From contig JAQGAU010000099.1 of the NCBI GenBank assembly GCA_034698045.1, forward strand, positions 1 through 41,552: a stretch of DNA of 41,552 nucleotides. The letters are read 5' to 3'. Origin of the DNA: Paramacrobiotus richtersi (taxonomy: Eukaryota; Tardigrada; Eutardigrada; Parachela; Macrobiotidae). This document shows, one piece after another, positions 1 through 10,594 of the stretch; positions within the stretch are counted from its first letter, which is position 1, and every line of letters starts with the position of its first letter. Position numbers and translations under genes: made by a program. The notes beneath the pieces were generated by a model. The model did not search any database, was not told the DNA's origin, and saw nothing but the letters and a program-made list of their open reading frames with translations.

Positions 1-97
1 TTTGCCGGACTACTACACAGGGCTTGGATACCCGCCTCGAAACGCCTTTGGTCGGACTTGGCCTAAACTATGTGTACATCCCCTTTCGCTGACTTAC

Positions 98-276
98 TTG
101 ATTAACAAAAAACGAGGTAAACGTATCGTTCTTTAAGGTCATGTAAGCCAACATAACTGGAGGCTTCATCGTCGGACCACCGATGGGAGGGAAGTAGTCA
201 GTGCAGAGTTGGGGAACAGTCTGGAGTTTCAGTTTCATTGTTGTCCAGTCCATTGTATATTCCGCTACACAGTCGC
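98..276 (-). CDS. Orphan internal exon of a secreted-protein family
   Basis: This 179-nt exon has an acceptor (ACATGACAG before GCGACTG) and a consensus donor (GTAAGTCAG). Its translation closely resembles exon 38476-38654, which has exactly the same length, and more distantly exon 36068-36252 on the plus strand. Shared residues include an EYxxDW start, a YFPPxGGP core and a final FFVNQ. The function is unknown to me. The two larger relatives, at 35293-36988 and 37.7-39.9 kb, supply the context of a multi-exon extracellular-type protein. No upstream partner exons are recognisable between 277 and 900, and downstream exons would lie beyond the left edge. It is either a partial duplicate or the edge of a third gene copy. 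Confidence 0.55.
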
Positions 277-925
277 CTGTCATGTTAAAGAAAAGTTCCG
301 ACAGTTAGTACACCGTACCTTCACTGCTAGCAGTTAATATAGTCCATAGTTTGCGCCACGTGGTCTGCTGACTTGGGGTTATTTTTCATGTTGGAAACTT
401 AGTAAAACACTGGAACTTACAACTGTGCACTGCACGATGTGTTGCATACCAGTTACCGTTTTTCGGTTTTCGGTGTTCGGGTCACGTACAGTCATCAAGC
501 CTACTGCTGATTATAATCTTAAGTATTTCACATAAGTTCCACAGACCAGACTAAGTCTTTACCGTGGCTGTATGTGCCACCCTGGACTATTTTAGCTCTT
601 TGTAAACTAGAGGTAAAGTAGGGGCGGCACATACAGCCACATACCATCCAGCGTGCGCATGTCCAAATCGTAAGCTTTTGTAATGAACGTGTGTACTTCG
701 TGTCTGAAGCGCTAGCCCTTTGGATAGATATTTTCATTATTTCTTACAAATAAAGAAAACAGAAACACTATAGAAAATTTAATATATTTGAATTTACATA
801 AAGATATTAGGTACTACAAAAAATTAAGCGTCTAGATTGCTGACTCTGTTATTATAATTAACGTCCTCTTCGTTGCATACTGTATATGGTGTTATTTTCG
901 AGCTTTTCTCGAACAATCAATCCAG
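277..925. other. Non-coding gap, nothing recognised
   Basis: Only short ORFs without splice support or family resemblance lie here. The segment is AT-rich near 720-860. I see no repeat, RNA gene or promoter I can defend. Confidence 0.4.
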
Positions 926-1454
926 CCGGTCATCTCTGCCATGAACCACCGCATGGGCCACGTGACCAACCTGGACATGTCCCGGGCCGAGGATCTGCAA
1001 GTGGGTAACTACGGTATCGGCGGCTTCTACCAGGCCCACTACGACTTCCTCACCGACGCCCTACAGAACACAACGGGAGTGGTTAACGCCAGCCTCGGTG
1101 ATCGCATCGCCACGCTCCTGCTGTACATGTAACTTGAGCGACGTGGAAGCCGGTGGGGCCACGGTGTTTCCCCGTCTCAATCTGACCCTCTTCCCGGAGA
1201 AGGGAGCCGCGTCCTTTTGGTATAATCAACGTCTACATCGCGATGGACAGCCGGATCAACGGACCGTGCATTCCGGGTGTCCGGTGCTGGTGGGGAATAA
1301 GTGGGTGTCCAATAAGTGGTTCAGGGCTGGTGGGCAGGAGAAGCGGCCCTGTGGTCTGGAAGAGGATAGTACGGGGAGAAGGATACCGCAGTTTATTCTC
1401 GATCAGTGGAAAGATGATCAGCAAGATGTGGACGACAGTGAAACTGATGTTTAA
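926..1454 (+). pseudogene. P4HA: Prolyl 4-hydroxylase alpha, catalytic C-terminus (frameshifted)
   Basis: This is the 2-oxoglutarate/Fe(II) dioxygenase domain of collagen prolyl 4-hydroxylase alpha, an ER enzyme that hydroxylates proline in procollagen. The reading starts after a plausible acceptor (CAATCCAG at 918-925). It shows the VGNYGIGG segment, the iron-binding HxD in QAHYDF, the EAGGATVFP strand, the distal His in RTVHSG, and the 2-oxoglutarate-binding Lys in GNKW. A one-base frame change near 1131-1134, just after LLLYM, splits the domain, and no usable intron lies there. The N-terminal peptide-binding part of the family is absent, so this is one terminal exon or a gene fragment. The break may be decay or an assembly indel. 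Confidence 0.8.
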
Positions 1455-4067
1455 CAATGTCCAGTTAGCACTTACTTGTTCACTAATTACTAAACTATTT
1501 GCAGTTTAGAATTACAAAGTTGTTTTGCCAGGGTGTAATATTGATATGAATATTAAGCAAAAATGTTATATAATTCGGAAAACTTCCGTCCAAACTTTGA
1601 TTATATAGAGTTAGTACAAGCACAAGAATAAAAAAAATTTTTTCATACAGACACTGTTTGTTTGGATATAACATCGAATCCTTCCGTTATCGGAAAAAAA
1701 CGCTTGTAATTGATTGTGTACGCTTGTAATTATGAATTGTGCAATCTCGAACGTTTTCACCTAGCTTGCAGCCAAGTGAACAGAAAAATCTTAATTATGA
1801 TGGTAGAGCGTGATATTAATATCACATGTATACGAAAAATATCCACGAATACTAGTTCTGAAATTTTAAGTATTGCGGTGGAGTTTCTACCGCATGTTAA
1901 TTAAGGTTAATATTAACCGAATGAGCTGGGAAACTCGCGCGAAGCGCGAAAATTTTTCTGCTTTTTTTACGGCCAGGTAGGGGCGGCAGCCCCTTCGCCC
2001 CCCGTTAAATTCGCCTCTGGCCCCACTGAATGAACCCTCAGCATAAGTTTTTTCAAAATCATGCTTTGTAAATCCATGCAAAAAAATAATTCTATCTGTA
2101 CGGTGTGGTTATTATCGTTGGATTAGTGGTCAGCATGCTAACTGGTACGACAATTTCTGCTAAAGCCGAACATACAATTATTGATAACAGTGAGAATATT
2201 ATATAGTACATAATTTTGGTTATCGAATAGCTATAGATCGCTCTCATGGAAAAGATATGGATTGTGGACCCGCGAGTGATGTGCGCGCTTTTTCACAAGC
2301 TTGGTTTCTTTATTCTGTACAAGTGGAGAAGGAAGATGAAGCTGCTGTTTGGCGTGCCGTACTACGTATACGATGCGGATGATGAGAGTTCGATCAGTTC
2401 TGTTCGATCAGATCACAAAAAAACAATTCTGCACATGCCGGTATAGATATCATGTATATCCTCTAATTCCAGAGCAGTATGGAATTAGTCGTCCGTGATT
2501 AGTATGGAATTTCCAGTACCGGCATCGCATGATTGATAATGTGGTATTTAATTGCTTCTTTTCCTTGTATTGTTATTCCTTTTTGTTTTCGGTAGTAATA
2601 CTAATCACTAATCAGTGCAGACTGCACTGGCGCACTCTGCATAGAAATCTGTTAACTGCAAGAAATATTTTAAGTGAAAGAATATAAAAATTAGGCATTA
2701 TAAAAATTATAAAAAAAATTATAAAAAACCCGAGGAGAGGCATAACTCCGGAGGATGATCAGGTGTGCAATGGAAAGGACACATCTCGCTCTTGTGCTTT
2801 TTGTGGATAATTCTTGAGAAAGGATGTGCCGGTTACCTCCAATGATACAATGCTGATTAAGACTGACATATATATGAGATTTCAACATAAATATTGCTCG
2901 TTTGTTTTCGTTTGCTGGTTCGTTTTTGTTCTTGGAAACAGGATTGACGCATTTGTTGGTGCGTGTAGTCTGCGATGATTGCTGTGCTCTGTGTCATGTG
3001 GTTTGGTGGTACATACAGTGAAATCAAAACACCAATTATTTATCTTGGGAGAATCGGCAGAAACACAAAATCCTACAGCAAATCCCGATCTACCCCAAGA
3101 ACGATTGCCACTGTATAAGTGAGGTCCACTGTAGCGTAGAAATACTTAATGCCTTTGTGAATTTATGCGTTCATACTATTTACCATTAATACGGTATGTA
3201 TTATATTCGTAAAGAAAACAACGGTACGGTAAGAAAACTACCTATTATTGTACTACGGTATGATTTGTCCAGATCATCGAACTTGCTATAGCGCTTGTAC
3301 GGACAGGCCATAGCGTTAGTTATGAGTACAATATGATCGTGTATATTTTTACATACAAATAACTATTTGTATGTTTCGTGTATATTTTACCATACGGCTT
3401 ACTTAGCTTATGCTATTTACTTGTTAACTAGCTTTTAACTCATGTTATTTACCTATGTTGTTTTATTAAATGATGGTTTAAAACTCTACTGGTAAATTTT
3501 TCTCACACTGGTTCCAGAACACTAGCAGTGATCCGCATTTCGCATTCAGTTTCTTGGACATGTCGTTGGACACCGTAAACAATGCTCCATAACAGCCGTT
3601 TCTTCATCGAAATCGATCTTAGCGAAGCGTTTCTCAGTTTCCTTTTTCACCTCTTCCTTGTCTTGGTCGGATTTGTCAAACTGCTCTGTTGTTGCTGCAG
3701 CCGCTTTCTGCGCGACAACAAAGACGTGGACGAGTAGGCTGCGGGCGTGGACGTGGACGTGGACGTGGACGGGAGCTACTAGTGCCATCAGAGGATCAGT
3801 GCACGTCTAGGCGCGTGCACCGGCCTCGAAATACGTGTTTTCTTCCATGCCAAACTGACAGTCATATGGTACCTCATACTATTAGATATGGCCGCTGGAT
3901 CAATCGATCACCTAAAAACTAAGCAGGTGGGCTTCCTGATATGGTTCTTTAGTTTGAAAAATGCTATGGGAATAGTGATCTGACCCGCACAACGAATTAT
4001 TGCAGCTACTTACAGTTAGACCAGCGGAAGCTGCACTTAGGTCCACATATTCAAGGGATAATCGATC
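1455..4067. other. Left flank, largely unannotatable
   Basis: The stretch is mostly AT-rich with no convincing gene. Three items stand out. There is a GC-rich patch near 1930-2030 with a CGCGCGAAGCGCG palindrome. A 66-codon plus ORF at 2246-2446 has no recognised family. A (GTGGAC)n microsatellite at about 3745-3770 sits inside a 3546-3788 minus ORF whose other end is a lysine/glutamate-rich stretch, possibly an old exon. The DNA next to the viral insertion site is otherwise unremarkable. Confidence 0.35.
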
Positions 4068-4073
4068 TCGGTT
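4068..4073. repeat. Left target-site duplication, TCGGTT
   Basis: TCGGTT directly abuts the left terminal repeat and is repeated exactly at 21307-21312 directly outside the right terminal repeat. Six-base duplications are what Polinton-type integrases produce, so this fixes the element boundaries to the base. Confidence 0.95.
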
Positions 4074-4149
4074 AGAAGATCTATAGACATTGTGGTGCCC
4101 TTTGGGCACCATAATGTCTACTGGTTGAGTGTTGGTGCCTCCCTAATTT
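4074..4149 (+). repeat. Left terminal inverted repeat (76 bp)
   Basis: It is an exact reverse complement of 21231-21306. It contains a near-perfect hairpin at 4084-4120 (17-nt arms around TTT, one G:T pair) with GGTGCCC/GGGCACC at its apex. The similarity continues imperfectly inward, with a second GTTGGTG(C/T)C copy at 4172 about 41 bp from the first at 4131. The first two bases, AG, match the terminus expected for Polinton integrase. Confidence 0.95.
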
Positions 4150-4601
4150 CAGTTAATATTCGTTAATATTTGTTGGTGTCCTTTTATTTAATTGTATGTT
4201 TTGAGATATTTTATTTGAATGTGTCGGTCTAATGGAAAACAACCAACTTATAATAACAACAAACCAAGCCATTGTACAACCGCACCTTTTTTTTAATTCT
4301 CAAACAACCGCTGACAAACAACCACTGATCAGCCATTCAGCTGTACTCATTCACTGATGTATAAAAACATAGAAGTACTCCTTTATCGTCATACATTGTT
4401 AAGAACCAGATAAACCATACTGACACATAAAACACACTGATACATGAAAGTACTATACCAGATAGTATTATACCGACCCAAGGTACTCTTATCGTTCATA
4501 GTTAACATGAAAAGACGTTTACCATACAGTGTCATTCCTACACAACATACTAACACTACTCAACCAACCTACACGGAATCCTTGTTGTTGTTGTTGCCGA
4601 C
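4150..4601. other. Subterminal non-coding region, left
   Basis: The region holds the inner iteron (4172-4180) and TTTATT at 4183-4188, which is AATAAA on the minus strand and suits the 3' end of the IAP transcript. A plus-strand TATAAAAA lies at about 4359. A 75-codon plus ORF (4444-4671) runs antisense into the IAP gene and is not supported by any family resemblance. Confidence 0.45.
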
Positions 4602-5465
4602 TCAACCAAAAAATGTCCGGTGGCTGCTGGAAATTTTCCTACGGCAAAGGGGACAGTCCTTCATTTGCTGAGCACAACTGTTGCAACACACAGTATGACC
4701 ACAAGGATAAAAAAATACTTGTAGTTCCGCCTCAAAACATACCTTGCATTTCATCTGGTCGTTGCTTGTCGTTGGCCGATTCTCTATCTTCTCCACGGCT
4801 TCCTCCATCTCAAGTGTTGTGAGGAAACGAGGCAGGACAGTTCTTTTCCGGCGTTCGAAAAGCGCAGCGGTGATGGATATATTCCGGTAACCTTTTTTCA
4901 ACAGTGTTTTGACCATATGCGCTTCCAGGTCATCACCTGTCGGGAAGTCCTTACCTTTCCGCTGGATGACGTAGTTGCACGACCTGGATGACTCCGCATG
5001 TTCGATCCAAGGACAATCATCCGGCCGCCAAGATTCACAGAGAATCCCACAATCAAAACACTGCACAACATCATACTCTCCGGTATAGAAGAAACCAGCG
5101 TAAGCCATATCGCGAGGATCCTGGACTTCCCTCCAGTTACCGAAAGTGGCGAAGCGAGATTGATAGTCTGCTAGTTTAGGGAAGAATGGCCCCGTGTCAT
5201 CTGAGCTTTCCACTATACCAATCATCCTGAGTTTGGATGTGGGGCAGTCGGGATAACAGCGTTTATGCAGACGCCAGGGATTGGCACCGTGACTGGCACC
5301 TCGAATACTTCCGGTGCAATTTATACACTTCAGCTCATCATCACCGTAGCCGTTGTAATAGAAGCCACTTATCGCTAGTTTTGCTGCCGAGAATCCCTCC
5401 ACAGGCCAGTTTGCAAACGATGACAGACGATTGTACAATGTAAACATACTAGTACGATAATCCAT
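4602..5465 (-). CDS. iap: Viral inhibitor of apoptosis: BIR-BIR-RING
   Basis: The 287-aa protein would bind caspases or IAP antagonists in the cytoplasm and act as a RING E3 ubiquitin ligase. Two BIR zinc modules are visible. The first has CINC followed by H-x6-C ending CYPDC. The second has CFDC followed by HAESSRSC, also H-x6-C. The C-terminal RING is a C3HC4 finger (CKVC, CGH, CNSC, CPLC) that ends near the stop, the normal IAP layout. The ATG at 5465 is preferred because the reading upstream of it has no ATG. A TATA/initiator pair lies 45-78 bp upstream. The gene faces away from the polymerase and is intact. Blocking host cell death is the family role; the viral role is inferred. Confidence 0.92.
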   Translation of the reverse strand: MDYRTSMFTLYNRLSSFANWPVEGFSAAKLAISGFYYNGYGDDELKCINCTGSIRGASHGANPWRLHKRCYPDCPTSKLRMIGIVESSDDTGPFFPKLADYQSRFATFGNWREVQDPRDMAYAGFFYTGEYDVVQCFDCGILCESWRPDDCPWIEHAESSRSCNYVIQRKGKDFPTGDDLEAHMVKTLLKKGYRNISITAALFERRKRTVLPRFLTTLEMEEAVEKIENRPTTSNDQMKCKVCFEAELQVFFYPCGHTVCCNSCAQQMKDCPLCRRKISSSHRTFFG

Positions 5466-5507
5466 TGCAACGATTCTCGATGTGAGCAACGAAAAACTGA
5501 AATCTAC

Positions 5508-5543
5508 ACTGATAGTTTTTGGGTGCCTGCCAGGCCTTTTATA
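5508..5543 (-). promoter_or_regulatory. TATA plus initiator of the IAP gene
   Basis: On the minus strand TATAAAA (5543-5537) lies 33 bp upstream of the A (5510) of a TCAGT initiator. This is close to ideal spacing for an invertebrate RNA polymerase II core promoter. The predicted leader to the ATG at 5465 is about 45 nt. Confidence 0.75.
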
Positions 5544-5752
5544 CGCGCCCCACAGATGGTGCTAGTTTTCCAATCACCAATGAGGTAGCTGTGTTCGCGA
5601 AAAGGAGTGGTTACTACCGGGAAATAACCAATCCGATGATAGTGGGCGGATCTATAAAAAGTTTGTTTTTCGATGCTCTCCTGTTTGCGTCCTGGAAGTA
5701 GGTCATGTCCGGGAGGTAGGTCTAAGTAGGTCAGAACAACATGTTGACAAGG

Positions 5753-5758
5753 TATAAA
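5753..5758 (+). promoter_or_regulatory. TATA box facing the 40-bp-arm hairpin
   Basis: TATAAA on the plus strand lies 37 bp before the first base of the perfect inverted repeat at 5790. A polymerase II start 30-33 bp downstream would fall at about 5783-5786, just ahead of the hairpin. It is too far from the polymerase ATG (6281), which has its own TATA box. Confidence 0.5.
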
Positions 5759-5789
5759 GTTGGTCTCTCTAAGACAACGTAACTGTTCA

Positions 5790-5902
5790 AGTCATGCGGC
5801 CTATCACTACGATCAGTCAGGATGCTGCTGGTAAAGCCTACACTTATGCGATAAATAGCCGAAGCAGCATCCTGACTGATCGTAGTGATAGGCCGCATGA
5901 CT
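5790..5902 (+). ncRNA. Perfect 40-bp inverted repeat; candidate hairpin RNA
   Basis: The 40-nt arms 5790-5829 and 5863-5902 are exact reverse complements around a 33-nt loop. In RNA this forms a long unbroken duplex; in DNA it could extrude as a cruciform. It sits in the non-coding gap between the divergent IAP and polymerase genes, right behind a plus-strand TATA box. A T5 run follows at about 5972. Possibilities are a small-RNA precursor, a replication or packaging signal, or a scar of a local inversion-duplication. The structure is certain; the function is not. Confidence 0.6.
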
Positions 5903-6227
5903 GGTTTGGGATGGAAAGGTCATACAACCAGGTTTTGGTGTTAAAACTAGGTCAATAGGGCACCTGCAGAAACTTTTTGTTTCGAGAACAATGAGTTTAT
6001 GGTTAACGGGGTCAAGTAAACAACAGCTGACTCATTTGGAAATTATTTAACTTGGCAGACAGCCCCGTCTCACATGCCGTTTTCGGAAACGTCTAGGCTC
6101 CGCCCATGGGAAAGCCTGTGATCAATCAGAAGTAAAGACTCCGCCTTAATCAGTGTTGCGACCAATCGTAACAGAGCACGCGTCGAAAAACACAAACCTG
6201 GCGAAAAGGACAGCATTCAGAATCTAG
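5903..6227. other. Upstream region of the polymerase gene
   Basis: No ORF or clear repeat is visible. It holds the downstream flank of the hairpin and leads into the polymerase TATA box. Confidence 0.4.
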
Positions 6228-6252
6228 TATAAAAACAGGTGCCCCGATCAGT
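6228..6252 (+). promoter_or_regulatory. TATA plus initiator-like TCAGTT of polymerase gene
   Basis: TATAAAAA begins at 6228. A TCAGTT initiator-like site follows with its A at 6250, a somewhat short 22-bp spacing. The ATG at 6281 has a strong context (ACCATGG). Confidence 0.6.
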
Positions 6253-6280
6253 TGAGTTATTAGTTTTCTTGGGTGCTACC

Positions 6281-9200
6281 ATGGCGTGCACCGTACACGA
6301 TAATACATCTGATGCTTTTGATGCCATGAATAGTGAAGCTGATTCTGTTTTACCCGACGTGGTGACTAACGGAACTGAAATCCAGGACTATCTAATCGGA
6401 GATGATACGCAGGAAGCGATCAATACAATGGTTGCGGATGGTCCCATGGAATGGAGTGACGGTGTTCCGGTTGCACAGGTTGGGGATACATGCGCGGGAT
6501 GTTACTATGTTATCGGGGAAGATACACAGGAAGCAATTAACGCTATGATTGCCGAAGGACCTATGGATTGGATGGATGAAGTCCCAATCACACAGGGTGG
6601 TAATGTAAGTAAAAATATTCCCGACTTTGAAGGTTTGTTTTCGCTGGAAGATATGGGGCAGCGTCAAATTAAGAAATTTAATAGTACGGAATATCGGTAC
6701 ACAGTTCAGATCGCTGTTCTGCCGGAAATCCTTTCACCGGAAGACTCAATGCTGGCTATGCCCTTTATCCTTGAGAGAATTTTTGAGTTGTGTATGCAGA
6801 ACTTCAACTTGTCTGATCGCGTTACAGTCTTACTGGACTGCTCGGGCCTGGAGCGTCCCATCTACCTAACCATGCGTAAACTGTCTGATTTTAGCGTAGA
6901 GTCGCTGATGCATAGAATCGAACTTTTGAATTCACAGAGAAAACTAGCTGTAGACGAATCGTTTTCCATTCGCATTTTTCGCACGGTACTTCCCGGCGGC
7001 GGAAGTTGGAAGCTAAAGCACGGACATGTTGCTCGGGATCGCAAACGGTTTAAGAAATCTGTTGTGACGGTTTCCGTCGGAAATAACCTATGTTTACCCG
7101 CTGCACTGATCCTGGGAAAATTTAGATTAACACATGATACAGCTGGAAAAGATAAGAGCAAATGGAAGCGTCTGTTTAGAAAAGAGCGCGCCGAGCAGCT
7201 AGCCCGGAAAGCAACACAAATCCTGATTGACTGCGATTTACCCGTTGGTCATGAGTGCAACCTGGATGACCTTATTATCCTACAGGAGAATGCGTTCCCG
7301 GATTTTCAGATCAAAGTCATTTCAGCGGACCACGGAAACCTGGTCATTAGCCGCGTGCCTGAAAAAAAGGAGACCAATATGCAGGAAATTTATTTATTGC
7401 TTGAAAATGGTCATTTTGATTTGGTGACCTCCGCGAAAGGTTTTCATTGTTCGGGTTATTATTGCAATATATGCGAACGGCCGTACGGTCAGAAGGAAGT
7501 ACATCACTGCGACGGATATTGTCGCATGTGCTACCGGCCCAAAGAACAATGTGTAGCTGATATCGGTATTCGTTGTGACGACTGTGGCAGGACTTTTAAT
7601 AACGCAAAGTGCTTTGAAATTCATAAATTGAAGCGAAAAAACAACACGACGTACTGCAATCAGTTATTCATATGCGAAACATGTGGAGTGTTTGTTAGCC
7701 TGCTGCGTAGGAAGAAGGACGCAGTTCACCAATGCGGTGAAATGTACTGCAGACTGTGTGTTGGATGGTACCAGCAAGGTACGCATCAGTGTCACATACA
7801 GCCTTTACCACAACCACCCCCAATCAGGAACCTATGAAGTACTTGTTTTTCGACTACGAGACGTACAACGATCCAGTAAAAGGTCATGTACCCGCCTATG
7901 TTGTAGCACAGTATGAGGATGGTACTGAGTTCCGGTTCCCACAGGATGGTCAACCGATGAGCGAAAATGTTGGCCAGGAGTTCTGTGAGTGGCTTTTTTC
8001 GGAACAGCATCGTGGGTTTACGATAATCGCGCATAATTTTAAGGGGTATGACGGACAATTTGTTTTGAAATATGCATTGGACAACGGGTTAAAAGCCGAC
8101 GTAATTAAACGTGGAACCCAACTTCTGGAATTCCGATACCGGTCGCTAGGGATTCGTTCGCGTGATACCTTGAACTTTCTAGCGATGAAACTATCCAGTA
8201 TGCCAAAAGCTGTGGGATTGGACATGGAAGTTCAAAAAGGAGTTTTTCCTCACCGCTTGAATCAGCCCGACAACTAAGATAAAGTCTTGGACTGGCCGGC
8301 ACCGGATATGTATATGATTGATGGCTTGAAACAAAAGGACAAGGTTGAGTTCATGAAATGGTATGATACGGAAAAGGCGGCTTACAATGGAGTATTCGAT
8401 TTCCGGTATCAAATTAGGTGCTACGGGTCTAACGATGTTACGGTTCTTCGAAGATGTACCCTGAAATTTGTGCAGGATTTCCAGGTATTAACCACACTAA
8501 ACCCGTTAGAAAGTGTGACGATAGCTGCGGCTTGCTATCGGGTTTACAGGATGTTTTACCTAAAGTCGGAAAACATTGCAATCATCTCGAGCCATGGGCC
8601 ACACCGGAACCGGAGGACTAGCGTTCAAGCGGTTCAATGGTTGGAGTGGGAAAATTGTCGTGCTGGCATGCGAATTCAACATGGTCGGAATGCGAAAGAG
8701 TTAAAAATTGGTCGCTATTTTGTCGATGGTGTGGATGAGGTCACAAAAACCATTTACGAGTACAATGGTTGTGTATTTCACGGTCATCCTGACTGTACGG
8801 ATGTAGATGACGTTGTCCCATTTTCGAAGAAAACAATGCGTGATGTGTATGAGGAGTTCGAAGAACGAGTGAGATACTTACAGACTCGTGGATATACTGT
8901 AGTGGTAAAGTGGTCCTGTTTGTGGTTGATCGAGCGACGCAATGTGGATGTGGACAGCTTCCTGTCTGGTTTCAGCTTAAGAGAACCACTGAATCCTCGA
9001 GACGCTTTCAAAGGAGGTAGAACCAATGCAAGCCGACTGCAATACGAAATACAGCCGGGAGAAGAAATCCGACACTACGATGTCGTTAGCCTGTATCCGT
9101 TTGTAAATAAAACCAAAGAGTACCCCATTGGACATCCGATTGTCATTCTGTCGAATTTCGGAAATGTCCGAAACTACTTTGGCTTGGTTTACTGTAAGGT

Positions 9201-10359
9201 ACTTCCTCCTGACCAGTGTCTGTTTCCGGTATTACCCACAACAATTAGAAATAAGTTGGTTTTCGCGCTTTGCCGATCTTGTGTGATAACGCAAAATCCT
9301 GAGTTCTGCGAACACAGCGATAGCGAATTATGTCTGGACGGGGTGTGGACGACGCCAGAGCTACATCATGCTTTGGACGTAGGCTATACAATCGTGGAAG
9401 TCTTCGAAGTGTGGCATTGGGAAGTAAAGGAAGGTGGTTTACTTGCGGAATACGTCAAAAAGTTTTTGAAAGTAAAAATGGAGGCAAGTGGGTGGCCAGT
9501 GGGGGTAAGTACACCGGAAGAACGAAATGAGTTCCTTGAAATTGTTAAGCAACGTGAAGGGATTCAGCTTAACCCAGACTCCATTGAGTACGATGCAGGG
9601 CGGAAAAGCACAGCCAAAATCTGTCTGAATTCCTTGTGGGGTAAGTTCGGCCAGCGAGACGACTTGTGTACAACAAAATTCGTGTACAACCCAAAGACGT
9701 ATTTTGATTACTGCACATCACGAGCAATTGAAATCCACGATGTTTTTGCTGTAACGGACCAGTGTTTAATGGTAACGTATGCGAAAGGGGAGGATTACAA
9801 TGAGGGTAATAATTCGACAAATGTAGCTATTGCCGCATTTACCACAGCCTATGCACGGTTGATTCTGTTAAGTATGATGGAGAAATTGAGTGATCGTCTG
9901 CTTTACTACGACACAGACTCTGTTATCTTCATCCAACGACCTGGCGACTGGCTACCGGAAACCGGAAACATCCTTGGTAGTTGGGATAACCAGCTAGCAG
10001 CCGGAGAGAGTTTTATTGTGCGTTTTTTCTCTTGCGGGCCTAAAGTCTACAGTTATGAAACAAATACTGGTCGGATCGAGCTGAAGGTCAAGGGAATGAC
10101 GCAAAACGGATTTACCGAAAACATCTTGGATTCGGATACAATGGAACGGACCGGGCGCGCGCTGGATTTGGACCAGTTAAAGCGTCTGTTGCACGGAGAC
10201 GACAAGGATGTCCAGATCGTGTATCCCGAATTCATCAAACGGAATGGAAAGACTCAGGAAATCAAGAATGTTAAACTGCAGAAGACTTTGCAGTTGGTCT
10301 ACGACAAACGTGTTCTGCTGGAGGATTTCACCACTCGCCCGTTTGGAAATAAGCAGTAG
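6281..10359 (+). CDS. polB: Protein-primed family B DNA polymerase (interrupted)
   Basis: This gene would replicate the element. The start at 6281 has the best ATG context; the longer opening upstream would need a GTG. Order of parts: an acidic N-terminus with a duplicated 39-codon module (from 6401 and 6518), an OTU-like-looking segment (NLC near 7087, HFDLVTS near 7411), a Cys/His zinc-finger cluster (about 7447-7797), exonuclease motifs (FDYETYND near 7850, HNFKGYD near 8035), palm motif A DxxSLYP (9079-9099), motif B with NSLWG (about 9613-9645) and motif C YYDTDS (from 9904). Two lesions break it: a frame change at or near the C5 run 7817-7821, and an in-frame TAA at 8275-8277, after which the same frame continues to the TAG at 10357-10359. 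Total length is consistent with one missing base. Identity is secure; functionality is doubtful. Confidence 0.93.
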
Positions 10360-10537
10360 GTGTGGTTGCTTGAACCATCAGTATGTCAATGACGTTTTTT
10401 GTTATTTCAGTTGAAAGCGTGTTGTTTTTCGAATTTGTGTAGTAGTAAATTTCCATTATGTTGAAAATTAACAAAAATATACTAACCAAAACTGCGAATA
10501 CAAGGGACATTGTTTTCTGTTGTGTTGTATAGTTCAT
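10328..10537 (-). CDS. Small single-pass membrane protein (hypothetical)
   Basis: The 69-aa ORF begins with ATG and has one strong hydrophobic helix at about residues 10-30 (LVFAVLVSIFLLIF), followed by a tyrosine-rich and polar tail. It lies 57 bp downstream of the protease gene in the same direction, so it could be the last gene of the structural block. Its 3' end overlaps the end of the polymerase gene on the other strand by 32 bp, so its last residues are antisense to conserved coding sequence. I do not recognise the family; a short viral membrane protein is the simplest reading. Confidence 0.45.
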   Translation of the reverse strand: MNYTTQQKTMSLVFAVLVSIFLLIFNIMEIYYYTNSKNNTLSTEITKNVIDILMVQATTPTAYFQTGEW

Positions 10538-10594
10538 GTTTGTTGGTGTTTTAACATTAATTGATCGATGTTGTCACCTTTATAGATGCATTGT

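Noticed and set aside
3912..4112. ORFs running through the terminal repeats at both ends.
   Set aside because: They arise from the repeat palindrome and stop at unrelated flanks; no domain or start context.
4444..4671. A 75-aa plus-strand gene behind the TATAAAAA at 4359.
   Set aside because: It is antisense to the end of the IAP gene, low-complexity, and has no recognisable domain.
7810..7840. Programmed -1 frameshifting in the polymerase gene.
   Set aside because: The sequence around the C5 run does not form a canonical slippery heptamer in the zero frame, and other frame changes in the window suggest indels instead.
7760..8300. Introns that would bypass the polymerase frameshift or stop.
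   Set aside because: No GT-AG pair of plausible length removes either lesion while keeping the conserved motifs.
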